This document shows, piece after piece, positions 27,056 through 38,400 of a stretch of DNA of 64,000 nucleotides. A model generated the notes under the pieces. It was not told where the DNA came from, did not search any database, and saw only the letters and a program-made list of their open reading frames with translations. Position numbers and translations under genes: made by a program. Numbering within the stretch: the stretch's first letter is position 1; each line of letters starts with the position of its first letter. The stretch comes from Planctomycetota bacterium (GTDB lineage: Bacteria > Planctomycetota > Phycisphaerae > Phycisphaerales > SM1A02): NCBI GenBank assembly GCA_016872835.1, contig VGYX01000010.1, positions 47,025 through 111,024 of the forward strand, written 5' to 3'.

Positions 27056-27949
27056 GTGCGGCGCCGAGCCTTCACGCTGATCGAGCTGCTCACGGTGATC
27101 GCGATCATCGGCGTGCTCGTGGCGCTGCTTGTACCCACGGTCCGTCAAGCGCTGGCTCTTGCGCGCGGCGGCAAGTCGCTCAGCAATCTGCGGCAACTGG
27201 CGATGGGTGTGGAGCTGTATGCCACCGACAACAAGGGCTTCCTTCCCGCCGGTGCCTATCCCGCCCCGCCCACGCCACGCATCCGATGGACCGACGCGAT
27301 CTGGCCCTACATGTCGATGCGTGAGATGTACCTCTCCCCGCAACTCTCCGGCGAGGAGATGCAGCGCATGCTCACACCCTTCGCGCATGATCCGAACATG
27401 ACCTGTGGCGGGTACGGCTACAACTACCAGTACCTCGGCAACGGCCGGCATGTCGCCACCTGGAGCGAACCGTACAACGTGCCCTTCCACGCACGCGTCG
27501 GATCGGCGATTCAGTCGCCCGCCAACACGCTGCTGATCTCGGACACCGAGGGCGCCAAGGCGGAACAGATCGACAACGCCGGTGGGCAGACGATGGCCTC
27601 GCCGTGGTCGAAGAATGGCGTCTACACGATCGACCCGCCATTGGCCTCGAAGGATCTTGGATCACGCGGCGCGCGACGCGCGGATGGTGGTCCCTCAAGC
27701 TCCCGGAACTACGGCTATCAAGGTGGCGCCGATGGTGTGCTGAGGGGCGAGGGTGGCGCCACCCGAAGCACCCCGGGCGATCCCATCTGCCGCGCCACAC
27801 CGGCCGCGCGAAATCTGGGCAAGGTGAACGCGGTGTGGTTCGACGGTCACGCCGAGGCCAGGACACCGATGTCGCTTGACGACTTCGACGGCGACGGCAG
27901 CGTGGACAACGGATTCTGGAACGGTCTCGGTCGCGCCGATCGCTGCTGA
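27056..27949 (+). CDS. prepilin-type N-terminal cleavage/methylation domain protein (planctomycete pseudopilin-like)
   Basis: RRRAFTLIELLTVIAIIGVLVALLVPTV type-II prepilin motif; C-terminal KVNAVWFDGHAEARTPMSLDDFDGDG. GTG start inferred just after the thiolase stop. Confidence 0.85.
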   Translation: MRRRAFTLIELLTVIAIIGVLVALLVPTVRQALALARGGKSLSNLRQLAMGVELYATDNKGFLPAGAYPAPPTPRIRWTDAIWPYMSMREMYLSPQLSGEEMQRMLTPFAHDPNMTCGGYGYNYQYLGNGRHVATWSEPYNVPFHARVGSAIQSPANTLLISDTEGAKAEQIDNAGGQTMASPWSKNGVYTIDPPLASKDLGSRGARRADGGPSSSRNYGYQGGADGVLRGEGGATRSTPGDPICRATPAARNLGKVNAVWFDGHAEARTPMSLDDFDGDGSVDNGFWNGLGRADRC

Positions 27950-27955
27950 GGCGAC

Positions 27956-28342
27956 TCAGCCGGCGGTCCGCATGGCGCACTCGATCGCGGCCGCGAGTCG
28001 GTCCCCCATCAGCGCCTCCTCGTCCACCACCAGATGCGCTCCCGCGCGGCGCAGGTCCATCGCCACGGAGCGATAGCGTGCTCGAACCACCACGAACGCG
28101 TCCGGTGCCATGGTTCGCACCAGTGCCGCGACATGGCCCGCCGCATCCACGTCGGCGATGGTGATCGCCACCACGCGAGCCGAACGAACGCCCGCGTGAT
28201 CGAGCACATCCACACGACCCGCGTCACCCACGTGCACGGTGGCCCCGGACGCGCGCGCCACGTCCGCCAACGCTGGATTCATCTCGATCACGGTCACGTC
28301 ATGACGCCGCGCCTGACCCACACGCTCACCTCGCCAAATCAA
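27956..28342 (-). pseudogene. TrkA-N (RCK/KefB-type) NAD-binding domain remnant lacking the N-terminal GxGxxG half
   Basis: HDVTVIEMNPALADVARASGATVHVGDAGRVDVLDHAGVRSARVVAITIADVDAAGHVAALVRTMAPDAFVVVRARYRSVAMDLRRAGAHLVV matches the TrkA-N fold from beta-2 onward. The upstream frame runs through the ahcY terminator to a stop at 28375-28373. Confidence 0.6.
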
Positions 28343-28370
28343 AGGGCCCGCGGATCGCTCCGCGGGCCCT
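28343..28370 (-). terminator. ahcY terminator hairpin
   Basis: AGGGCCCGCGG-loop-CCGCGGGCCCT, 11-bp perfect stem, followed on the minus strand by TTTGATTT. Confidence 0.8.
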
Positions 28371-28412
28371 GTTCATTTCACGCCTTCGCGCCGGCCTTCG
28401 CCGGCAACCGCA

Positions 28413-29927
<1,515 letters not shown>

Positions 29928-30191
29928 GGGTGACTCCGAGTCTGGGATGGCAGGAGGTCGGCCTACGCGGCCTTCCATCCATCTATCCGGATGAATGGAA
30001 ACAGTGTAGATCACCCGTTGAATCCTGGCAAGAAAGCCCCTTGAACAACCCGACGGAAGCCCCGAACCCCCTATCTGCCCGTGCGGCCTTCCTTTATAGT
30101 TTGACTCTGGCACCGCTACGCCGGACCGGTGGCAGGCCCACGGAGGCCCGCACCCGTCCGCCTTGGGCGTTTCGCCGACGGAAGGACTGTC

Positions 30192-31949
30192 ATGGACATC
30201 ATCAAGGGCATCGCCGTCAGCCCCGGCATCGTGGTGGGCAAGGCGCTGCTGCTCGGCGCCGCCGAGACCCACGTACCCCGAAGAACGATCGCGCCCCGTG
30301 AGGTCGACGCCGAAGTCGCGCGCTTCGGCGCCGCCGTCGCCGCCGCGATCGCGGATCTCGGCGAGCTTCGCCGCACCACCGAGACGCAGCTCGGCGCCGA
30401 GACGGCCAAGATCTTCTCCTTCCACGAGGGCATGCTGCAGGACCGCACGCTGCTCGATCCGATCCTGCGCGCCATCACCGGCGAGCGCCTGAACGCCGAG
30501 GCCGCGCTGACCGACCAGTTTGAGCGCGTCATCGCGCAGTTCCGCGCCTTCAAGAGCGACGTGTTCGAGCAGAAGGTCGACGACCTCGTCGATCTGGAGC
30601 GCCGCGTGCTCGGCAAGCTCATGGGCGAGGAGGAGGACCGCCTCGCGCGGCTCACCGAGCCCGCCGTGATCATCGGCCATGAGCTCACGCCCAGTCAGGC
30701 GGCGGCCATCGGCCACGGCAAGGCGCTGGCCTTCGTGACGGAACTCGGTGGCCTCACGGGCCATGTGTCGATCGTGTTCCGCGCGCTTGGCCTTCCTGCC
30801 GTGGTGGGCTGCTCGCGCGCCGCCGTGGAGGTGCAGGACGGCGACGAGGTGATCGTGGACGGCGACGCCGGCGTGATGATCGTGCGGCCCGACGAGACCG
30901 CGCGCGCCGAGGCGCTGAAGCGTGCGGAAGCCTCGAAAAGGCTGCGTTCTTCGCTCGCGGAGAACGCCACGCTCGAGGCGGTCACCGCCGACGGCACGCG
31001 CATCCAGCTGCTCGGCAACATCGAGTTTCCCGACGAGGTGGAGACGGTGCTGCGCAACGGCGGCGACGGCGTGGGCCTCTATCGCACCGAGTTCCTCTTC
31101 CTCACCAGCGAGGAGCCGCCCGACGAGGAGGCGCAGTACCAGGCGTACCGCAAGACGATCGAGCTGCTCGACGGACGGCCGTGCACGATCCGAACCCTCG
31201 ACCTCGGTGCCGACAAGATGACGCAGGCGATGCTGCAGGAGCCCGAGCGCAATCCCTTCCTTGGCCTTCGAAGCATCCGCTACAGCCTGCAGAACCAGCC
31301 GATGTTCAAGACGCAGTTGCGCGCGATCCTGCGCGCGAGCGCGCACGGTCCCATCAAGGTCATGTTCCCGCTCGTCAGCACGCTGATGGAACTGCGACAG
31401 GCGCGACTCATCCTGCGCGACGTGATGGAGGAACTCGACGAGGAAGGCATGGCGCACGACCGGCGCCCACGCGTGGGCATCATGATCGAGGTGCCGAGCG
31501 CCGCGCTGATGGCGCGCACCTTCGCCGCCGAGGCGGACTTCTTCTCGATCGGCACGAACGACCTCGTGCAGTACACCCTGGCGGTCGACCGCGGCAACGA
31601 GAAGGTGGCCAGCCTGTACACCGCCGCCAGCCCGGCCGTGCTGCAACTCGTGAAGAACGTGATCCGGGCCGGCCGGAGCGCCGGAATCGAGGCCAGCCTG
31701 TGCGGCGAGATCGCCGGAGACCCCGTTTTCACCATGTTGCTGCTGGGCATGGGTTTGCGTACACTCTCCATGGTCCCGGCGCAGATCCCCGTGGTGAAAC
31801 GCGTGGTGCGTTCCGTGGACATCGGACTTTGCGAACGGTTGGCCCGACGGGTCGGCTCGTTCGACTCGGAGCGGCAGATCCATACGACTCTGCGCGACGA
31901 GTTGCGGAAACTGGACCCCGCGAATTTCGGAGGCTGGGCTGCGGCCTGA
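30192..31949 (+). CDS. ptsI: phosphoenolpyruvate-protein phosphotransferase (PTS enzyme I)
   Basis: [44 protein letters not shown] (phospho-His loop), [72 protein letters not shown]. Confidence 0.92.
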   Translation: MDIIKGIAVSPGIVVGKALLLGAAETHVPRRTIAPREVDAEVARFGAAVAAAIADLGELRRTTETQLGAETAKIFSFHEGMLQDRTLLDPILRAITGERLNAEAALTDQFERVIAQFRAFKSDVFEQKVDDLVDLERRVLGKLMGEEEDRLARLTEPAVIIGHELTPSQAAAIGHGKALAFVTELGGLTGHVSIVFRALGLPAVVGCSRAAVEVQDGDEVIVDGDAGVMIVRPDETARAEALKRAEASKRLRSSLAENATLEAVTADGTRIQLLGNIEFPDEVETVLRNGGDGVGLYRTEFLFLTSEEPPDEEAQYQAYRKTIELLDGRPCTIRTLDLGADKMTQAMLQEPERNPFLGLRSIRYSLQNQPMFKTQLRAILRASAHGPIKVMFPLVSTLMELRQARLILRDVMEELDEEGMAHDRRPRVGIMIEVPSAALMARTFAAEADFFSIGTNDLVQYTLAVDRGNEKVASLYTAASPAVLQLVKNVIRAGRSAGIEASLCGEIAGDPVFTMLLLGMGLRTLSMVPAQIPVVKRVVRSVDIGLCERLARRVGSFDSERQIHTTLRDELRKLDPANFGGWAAA

Positions 31950-32153
31950 GCCACGCGGGAATCGAAACTCGGCTCCGCGCGCAACCTGCGGATGCCGCCC
32001 CCGGAATGATCCGGCGAGGTGCGGCCCCTGCGCGCGCGCGAGCCATGGCGGAAACGGCTTCTCTTATGACACGATGCCATCCTGACCACTGCATTCCCGG
32101 GGCGCTTGGCGCACCGTGCCTGCATGGCCCAGGCGCGTCGCGTCACTGAAGCA

Positions 32154-32184
32154 CGTTCCGCCACGGAACGCCGCCAGATGGCGG
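32154..32184 (+). promoter_or_regulatory. two tandem hairpins in the RNase E/G 5' leader
   Basis: CGTTCCG-cca-CGGAACG (32154-32170) and CCGCC-agat-GGCGG (32171-32184), directly 5' of the caggaag RBS and GTG start at 32197. Confidence 0.45.
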
Positions 32185-32196
32185 CAGGAAGCAACC

Positions 32197-35112
32197 GTGG
32201 CTGACACGAATCCCAACGACGAAACCCTCCCGCACCCCACTGGCGAGCAGGCGCAGCGAGCGTCCGGCGAGTCCGCACCGCATGCGCACAAGCCCGCCGA
32301 CGACGCGTCGGACGAGCACACGCATGACGAGTTGAGCCCCGGCCAGACCTGGTCGCCCGTCGAGGAGACTCCCTCCCGCGACCGCGGCCCGATCGAGACC
32401 GACCTGACCGCCGAGGTCGACGCACCCGCCGACCTGGAGCGCCCGTCCATCCGCGACGAGGCCGACAGTGACGAGGGTGTGAGCGAGTTCCTGATGGAGA
32501 GCGCCACGACCGCCGAGGGCGAGGCCGCCGGCACCGAGGGCGCGGCCGGGAAGCCCGTGAAAGTGGTCAAGCGACCCCGCGACACCGTGATGGTGGTCAA
32601 TGACGCGATCGGCGACGAGTGCCGCATCGCCTTCGCGCGCGGCCGCAAGCTCGAGAGCTACTTCGCGGAGCGCGCGGGCGCGGCCACGAACGTGGGCAAC
32701 ATCTACAAGGGTCGCGTCACGAACGTCGAGGCCGCCATCCAGGCCGCCTTCATCGACTTCGGCGAGGGCCAGAACGGCTTTCTGCACATCAGCGACGTGC
32801 ATCCGAAGTACTTCCCGGGCGGCGACAAGGCCGAGCGCGTGGGCCACAAGATCCCACGCCGCGAGCGTCCGCCGATCCAGGAGTGCCTGAAGAAGGGACA
32901 GGAAGTCCTCGTGCAGGTGATCAAGCAGGGCATCGGCACGAAGGGCCCCACGGTCACCAGCTACCTCAGCATTCCGGGCCGCCTGCTCGTGATGATGCCG
33001 GACATGGACAAGGTCGGCGTGAGCCGCAAGGTCGAGGACGAGACGCAGCGCCGCGAGATGCGTCGCATTCTCGACTCGCTCGAGCTGCCCAATGGCTGCG
33101 GCTTCATCCTGCGCACCGCCGGCTTCGACCGCAGCCGCACCGAGTTGCAGCGTGACGCCGCGTATCTCACGCGCCTCTGGGAGGCGATGCGGAAGCGCAT
33201 CGACAGCGTGGGTGCGCCCGCCGAGCTCTACACCGAGAGTGACGTGCTGCTGCGCACCGTGCGCGAGATGGTCGACGACACCGTCAGCGACATCGTGGTG
33301 GACAGTGTGAGTGCATGGAACCGCGTGACGGCGTTCCTGGACGTGGTCTTTCCGAAGGACGCGCCGCGCGTGCTCTTCTACGGCAAGCCCGCGCCGATCT
33401 TCACCGCCTTCGACCTGGAGCGGCAGATCGGCGACATCTACCAGCGCGCCGTGCCGCTGCCCTCGGGCGGCGCTCTGGTGTTCGACCAGACCGAGGCGCT
33501 CGTGGCCATCGACGTGAACAGCGGCAAGAGCCGCAGCGCGCGTGACAGCGAGACGAACGCCTTCGAGACCAACAAGGAGGCGGTCGACGAGATCTGCCGC
33601 CAGCTGCGCCTGCGCGACATGGGCGGCCTGGTGGTCTGCGACCTCATCGACATGCGCAGCCCTCGGCATCGCCGCGAGATCGAGGAGCGCTTCCAGCAGA
33701 ACCTGCGGAAAGACCGCGCCAAGACGACCGTGGCGCGCATCAGCGAGTTCGGCCTGGTCGAACTCACCCGCCAGCGCATGCGCCCGAGCGTGCGCAAGGC
33801 CCACTTCGCCGAGTGCCCGCACTGCGGGGGCAGCGGCGAGGTCCGCATGCCGGACAGCACCGCTGGCGAGGCGCTGCGCCGCGTGATGACCCTGCTTGGC
33901 AGCGATCGCGTGCACCGCGTGGAGATGGTGTGCAGCGTGCGCGTGGCCAGCGTGCTGCTCTCGAGCCGCCGTGACCAGATCTTCGACATCGAGCGCGAGA
34001 CCGGCAAGCGCATCGACGTGCGCATCAGCGAGGCGATCGCAGGCGACCGCGTGGACCTCTACGCGTACGACGATCGTGGCGCCGACGTGGAGATCGAGCG
34101 ACTGCCCACGCCGTCGCTGCCGCGCCTGGACGAACTGCCCGAGGAGCCGCCCGAGGAGACCGTCGATCAGGCGTACGAGTCCGGCGAGGCGTCCGAACCG
34201 CGCCGCCGTCGTCGACGACGGAAGAAGGCGCAGCCCGCCGACGCGACCGCGATGCTGCTGTCGGGTGCTTTCGACGATCTGCCCGAAGTGGCCGACGACG
34301 AACCCAGCGTGATCGAGGCGCTGCGTCGCACGGAAGCCGCAGAGCGCGCCGCCAAGGATGCCGAGCGCAAGGCGCGCAACGCCGAACGACACGCCGCAGG
34401 CGAAAACGTGCCCGAGGGCGAGAGCGACGCCGGACCCGAAGGTTCGGAGTCCGGCGATGACGAAGGTTCGGACCGACGCAGCCGTCGTCGACGCCGACGT
34501 CGAGGCCGTGATCGTCAGCGTGATTCGGGTGAGGCGCCCTCCGCAGGTGGCGAAGGCGCGCCCGCTCGCGAAGGCGATGCGGGTGCAGCCAATGGCACCC
34601 CCGCTGACGTAGGTGGCGAGGGTGCACCCGCTGGCGAGGGTGGTCGACAGCGTCGACGTCGACGTCGCGGCGGCCGCGGTCGCAAACGCGATCGTGGCGA
34701 AGGCGCACCGAGCGGCGATGTCGCGCCGCAGACCGAAGGCGGATCAAGCGAAGGCGCCCCAGGTGCCGAGGGCTCGAGCGAAGGCGGCACCGAGGGTCAT
34801 GGCACCGAGGGTCATGGCGGCGAGGGTCACGACAGCGAGGGCGGCGAGCGCCGCGGTCGTCGTCGACGTCGTCGTGGCGGCCGCGGTCGTGACCGGCGCG
34901 AAGGTGGCGAGGGTGGCGGATCCGGATCCTCGGATTCGGGCGCTTCGTCCGCCTCGAACTCGGGTGGCTCATCCGGCGGCTCGTCCGCCGCGTCGGAGTC
35001 CTCCTCGGGCGATGCCTCCAAGCCAAAGTTCACGTTCCGCTCGATTTTCGGTCTGGGCCGCCGGCAACTCACGCCAGGCGCCGCCCGTGACGCGATGAAG
35101 AAGGATGGCTGA
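32197..35112 (+). CDS. rne: ribonuclease E/G family protein with long low-complexity C-terminal tail
   Basis: GNIYKGRVTNVEAAIQAAFIDFGEGQNGFLHISDV (S1), LVFDQTEALVAIDVNSGKS, DMGGLVVCDLIDMRSPRHRREIEERFQQNLRKDRAKTTVARISEFGLVELTRQRMRPSV, zinc-link CPHCGGSGEV; GTG start. Confidence 0.92.
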   Translation: MADTNPNDETLPHPTGEQAQRASGESAPHAHKPADDASDEHTHDELSPGQTWSPVEETPSRDRGPIETDLTAEVDAPADLERPSIRDEADSDEGVSEFLMESATTAEGEAAGTEGAAGKPVKVVKRPRDTVMVVNDAIGDECRIAFARGRKLESYFAERAGAATNVGNIYKGRVTNVEAAIQAAFIDFGEGQNGFLHISDVHPKYFPGGDKAERVGHKIPRRERPPIQECLKKGQEVLVQVIKQGIGTKGPTVTSYLSIPGRLLVMMPDMDKVGVSRKVEDETQRREMRRILDSLELPNGCGFILRTAGFDRSRTELQRDAAYLTRLWEAMRKRIDSVGAPAELYTESDVLLRTVREMVDDTVSDIVVDSVSAWNRVTAFLDVVFPKDAPRVLFYGKPAPIFTAFDLERQIGDIYQRAVPLPSGGALVFDQTEALVAIDVNSGKSRSARDSETNAFETNKEAVDEICRQLRLRDMGGLVVCDLIDMRSPRHRREIEERFQQNLRKDRAKTTVARISEFGLVELTRQRMRPSVRKAHFAECPHCGGSGEVRMPDSTAGEALRRVMTLLGSDRVHRVEMVCSVRVASVLLSSRRDQIFDIERETGKRIDVRISEAIAGDRVDLYAYDDRGADVEIERLPTPSLPRLDELPEEPPEETVDQAYESGEASEPRRRRRRRKKAQPADATAMLLSGAFDDLPEVADDEPSVIEALRRTEAAERAAKDAERKARNAERHAAGENVPEGESDAGPEGSESGDDEGSDRRSRRRRRRRGRDRQRDSGEAPSAGGEGAPAREGDAGAANGTPADVGGEGAPAGEGGRQRRRRRRGGRGRKRDRGEGAPSGDVAPQTEGGSSEGAPGAEGSSEGGTEGHGTEGHGGEGHDSEGGERRGRRRRRRGGRGRDRREGGEGGGSGSSDSGASSASNSGGSSGGSSAASESSSGDASKPKFTFRSIFGLGRRQLTPGAARDAMKKDG

Positions 35113-35115
35113 ACC

Positions 35116-36285
35116 ATGGCCACGCGGCGCCTGATCCTGCTCGGCAGCACCGGGAGCATCGGCGTCAACACCGTGGAGGTGCTTCAGCACCTGCGTTCCG
35201 AGGGCGTGGTCTTCGAGGTGATCGGACTGGCCGCCGGCTCGAACGCGGCGCTGCTGACGGAACAGGCGCGTGCGCTTGGCGTGCATGAGGTCGCGATCGT
35301 GGATCCCGACGCCGCGCGTTCGCTTCCAACGTCGATGCATGTCCGCACCGGACCCGAAGCCGCGCTTCGGCTGGTCGAGGACCTTGCGCGCCCGGGCGAT
35401 CTGCTGGTCGCCGCGATGGTCGGCTTCGCGGGCCTGGCCAGCGCGATTCGCGCGATCGAACTTGGATGCGACATCGCGCTCGCCAACAAGGAGACGCTTG
35501 TCGCGGCGGGCGATCTCGTCATGTCGCGCGTGGCTGCCAGGGGCGTGCAGCTCTTCCCGATCGACTCCGAGCACAGCGCACTTGCGCAATGCATTCGATC
35601 GGGTCGTGTGCAGGAACTGGAGCGCGTGGTGATCACCGCAAGCGGTGGCCCCTTCCGCACCTGGTCTGCCGAGCGCACCGCGGCCGCCACACCCGCCGAG
35701 GCGCTGCGCCACCCCACCTGGCAGATGGGCCGCAAGATCACCATCGACAGCGCCACGCTGATGAACAAGGCACTTGAACTCATCGAGGCGCACTGGCTCT
35801 TCGGGCTTCCTGCGGAGCGCATCGAGGCGATCGTGCATCCACAGAGCCTCGTGCACGGCTTCGCCGAGTTCCGGGACGGCAGCGTGATCGCGCAGCTCTC
35901 GCCGCCCGACATGAAGCTGCCCATCCAGATGGCGCTCACCTGGCCCGATCGGCATGCGGGCCTCGCCAGGCGGCTCGACTGGAGCACGCTGCGGCAACTC
36001 GACTTCGAACCGGTCGACCATGCGCGGTTTCCGGCCTTGCGCCTGGCGCACGAGGTGATCCGTCGTGGCGGCAGCGCCGGAGCCACGCTGAACGCCGCGA
36101 ACGAGGTGGCGGTGCACGCCTTCCTCGCCGGCCAGATTCCCTTCGGCCGCATCGCGCAGGTGGTGCAGGAGGCGCTCGCGGAACTGCCGGACCGACCGAT
36201 CCAATCGCTGGCCGACGCAGAGCGTGCCGATCACGAGGCGCGCCTCTTCGCCTCAAGCCGCACGGACACGATCGCGCGGACCTAG
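35116..36285 (+). CDS. dxr: 1-deoxy-D-xylulose-5-phosphate reductoisomerase
   Basis: LLGSTGSIGVNTVEVL, CDIALANKETLVAAGDLV, PIDSEHSALAQCI, TASGGPFRTW, HPTWQMGRKITIDSATLMNKALELIEAHWLFG, VHPQSLVHGFAEFRDGSVIAQLSPPDMKLPIQMALTWPDR. Confidence 0.96.
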   Translation: MATRRLILLGSTGSIGVNTVEVLQHLRSEGVVFEVIGLAAGSNAALLTEQARALGVHEVAIVDPDAARSLPTSMHVRTGPEAALRLVEDLARPGDLLVAAMVGFAGLASAIRAIELGCDIALANKETLVAAGDLVMSRVAARGVQLFPIDSEHSALAQCIRSGRVQELERVVITASGGPFRTWSAERTAAATPAEALRHPTWQMGRKITIDSATLMNKALELIEAHWLFGLPAERIEAIVHPQSLVHGFAEFRDGSVIAQLSPPDMKLPIQMALTWPDRHAGLARRLDWSTLRQLDFEPVDHARFPALRLAHEVIRRGGSAGATLNAANEVAVHAFLAGQIPFGRIAQVVQEALAELPDRPIQSLADAERADHEARLFASSRTDTIART

Positions 36286-36316
36286 ACTCGGGATTCCTCC
36301 TGCAGGAGGTCCCACC

Positions 36317-38374
36317 ATGCAGCTCCTTGGCGACGGCTCCAACATCCTGCTGATCGTGCTTGGCTTCGGCCTGCTCATCGCGGTGCACGAGCTGGGTCAT
36401 TTTCTGGCCGCGCGCTGGGCGGGCATCCGGGTCGAGGACTTCGCGATCGGCATGGGACCCACGGTGGTCGCGTGGCGTCGCGGCATCGGGTTCCGAGCCG
36501 GCAGCACGGCACGCGAGATGGAGCGCCGCTTCGGCTGTCCGCCCGAGGCCGTCACCATGCAGCGACTGCAGGCGGCCGGTGTCGGCGAGACGGAATACAG
36601 CCTGCGCGTGCTGCCGCTTGGCGGCTTCGTGCGCATGAAGGGTCAGGAGGACCTCGTCGCGATCGATCGCGCGGGCGATCCCGACGCCTATCCCTCGCGT
36701 CCCGTCTGGAAGCGCATGGTGGTGGTGAGCGCCGGCGTGGTGATGAACGTGATCCTGGCGATGCTTCTTTACATCGCGGCATTCATGGTGGGTGTGCGAT
36801 TCGAGAGTCCCACAGTCGGCCAAGTCGCCCCCAATGGACCCGCCGCGACCGCGCGCGCGCTGCAGGACGGACCCGACGGCCTGCGACCCGGTGACCGCAT
36901 CGCGCGCGTCGACGGCGTGCCGGTCTCCACCTTCGCCGACGTGCAGATCGCGGTCGCCATGAGCAAGCCGGGTCAGGCCGTCACGCTGGAGGTGGCGCGG
37001 CCGGGCGCAGACAAGCCGCTGCGATTCACCGCGACACCGACCGATGATCCGGTGGCGCGCCTTCGCTCCATCTTGATCACCCCGGCGCGCGATCCCACGC
37101 TCTCGTCCGAGGCTCTCGAGGATCCGATGGCGCAGTACATGCTCGCGCGTTCCGGCCTGTCCGGCGCGGGCGTGCACGGAGGCTGGCGACTGATCTCGGC
37201 CCAGGGCACGCCATGCGTCAGCGCAGACGCGCTCGCCACCGCCTGCACGACCTCGCGCGGACAGCCCGTGCAGACGATCTGGAGCGATGGCGAGGGCGCG
37301 CAACGCACCGCGACGCTGCTGCCCCAACCGATGCTGTCTCGGGTCCAGCCCGTCGACGAGCCCGGCGTGCAGGAATTCTCGCTGCTGGGGCTCTCGCCCC
37401 TCCCACGCATCGACTGGATCCGTGAGGGCTCGCCGAATCAAGGACTGCTGCGACCCGGTGACGTGGTGCTGGCGATCGACGACCTTCGCGGGCCGCGCAT
37501 CGAGCAGTTCCGTGACGCCGTGCGCGCCAGACCGAGTGGGCAGGTGAACCTGACGATCCTGCGCGAGGGCGCGATGGCGTCCGTGCGCGCGCAGGTCGAC
37601 GCACAGGGCCGACTCGACGTGCTTGTCGCGCCCGCGCTGGAGTGCATGCTGATGGCACGGCCCATCGATCGCACGCTCGTGAACGGACTCGCGACGCCGA
37701 GTCCGGCCGCCTCGCTTGAACTGGGCCCGCTTGCCGCCATCCAGTCCGTGCGTGGCAGTCCCGTGCGCACGTGGCGCGAAGTCGCCACGGCGATCCAATC
37801 TGCCGCCGATGCCGATTCGGTCGAGCTGGAGGTTCGCTCGATGGGCGCGCCCTCGGCGGTTCCTGCGCGCCTGACCATGGATCCAGCCAGCCGCGACCAG
37901 ATGCAGGGCCTCGCGTGGGCCGCGCCGATGCCGATGGATCTCTTCGATCCCATGATGACCACGCTGGGCGCGCCGGGACGTCCGCTGGAGGCCGCCAAGC
38001 TCGGGCTGCACGAGACGATCAAGCTTGCCACGATGACCTGGCTCACGCTGGACCGGCTTGCGCGCGGCAGCGTGCCGGTGGACCAGCTCCGCGGACCCGT
38101 GGGCATCGTCCACGTGGGCACGCGCGTGGCGGATCGCGGCTTCACCTACCTGGTCTTCTTCCTTGCGATGATCAGCGTGAATCTGGCGGTGTTGAACTTC
38201 CTGCCGCTTCCGATCGTCGACGGCGGCCTGTTCGTCTACCTAATCTACGAAGCGCTGCGTGGACGCCCGCCCAGCGTGCGGTTCCAGAATGCCGCCACCC
38301 TCGCAGGCCTGCTGCTCATCGGCGGCCTGTTCCTGGTCACCTTCTACAACGACGTGATGCGCCTCGTCAGCTGA
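36317..38374 (+). CDS. rseP: RIP metalloprotease RseP/site-2 protease family
   Basis: LLIAVHELGHFLAARWAGIRVEDFAIGMGP (HExxH), two PDZ-like regions, C-terminal NLAVLNFLPLPIVDGG; conserved neighbour of dxr. Confidence 0.93.
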   Translation: MQLLGDGSNILLIVLGFGLLIAVHELGHFLAARWAGIRVEDFAIGMGPTVVAWRRGIGFRAGSTAREMERRFGCPPEAVTMQRLQAAGVGETEYSLRVLPLGGFVRMKGQEDLVAIDRAGDPDAYPSRPVWKRMVVVSAGVVMNVILAMLLYIAAFMVGVRFESPTVGQVAPNGPAATARALQDGPDGLRPGDRIARVDGVPVSTFADVQIAVAMSKPGQAVTLEVARPGADKPLRFTATPTDDPVARLRSILITPARDPTLSSEALEDPMAQYMLARSGLSGAGVHGGWRLISAQGTPCVSADALATACTTSRGQPVQTIWSDGEGAQRTATLLPQPMLSRVQPVDEPGVQEFSLLGLSPLPRIDWIREGSPNQGLLRPGDVVLAIDDLRGPRIEQFRDAVRARPSGQVNLTILREGAMASVRAQVDAQGRLDVLVAPALECMLMARPIDRTLVNGLATPSPAASLELGPLAAIQSVRGSPVRTWREVATAIQSAADADSVELEVRSMGAPSAVPARLTMDPASRDQMQGLAWAAPMPMDLFDPMMTTLGAPGRPLEAAKLGLHETIKLATMTWLTLDRLARGSVPVDQLRGPVGIVHVGTRVADRGFTYLVFFLAMISVNLAVLNFLPLPIVDGGLFVYLIYEALRGRPPSVRFQNAATLAGLLLIGGLFLVTFYNDVMRLVS

Positions 38375-38400
38375 GACCGTCGCCCATACGGAGAGCTCGC

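Noticed and set aside
29928-31883. N-terminal extension of the ahcY ORF in the track (to 31883)
   Set aside because: The extension is antisense to ptsI; AHCY homology starts shortly after the GTG at 29927.
34613-35098. Alternative-frame ORF inside the RNase E/G tail
   Set aside because: Produced by the low-complexity GC-rich repeat; main frame has a meaningful C-terminus.
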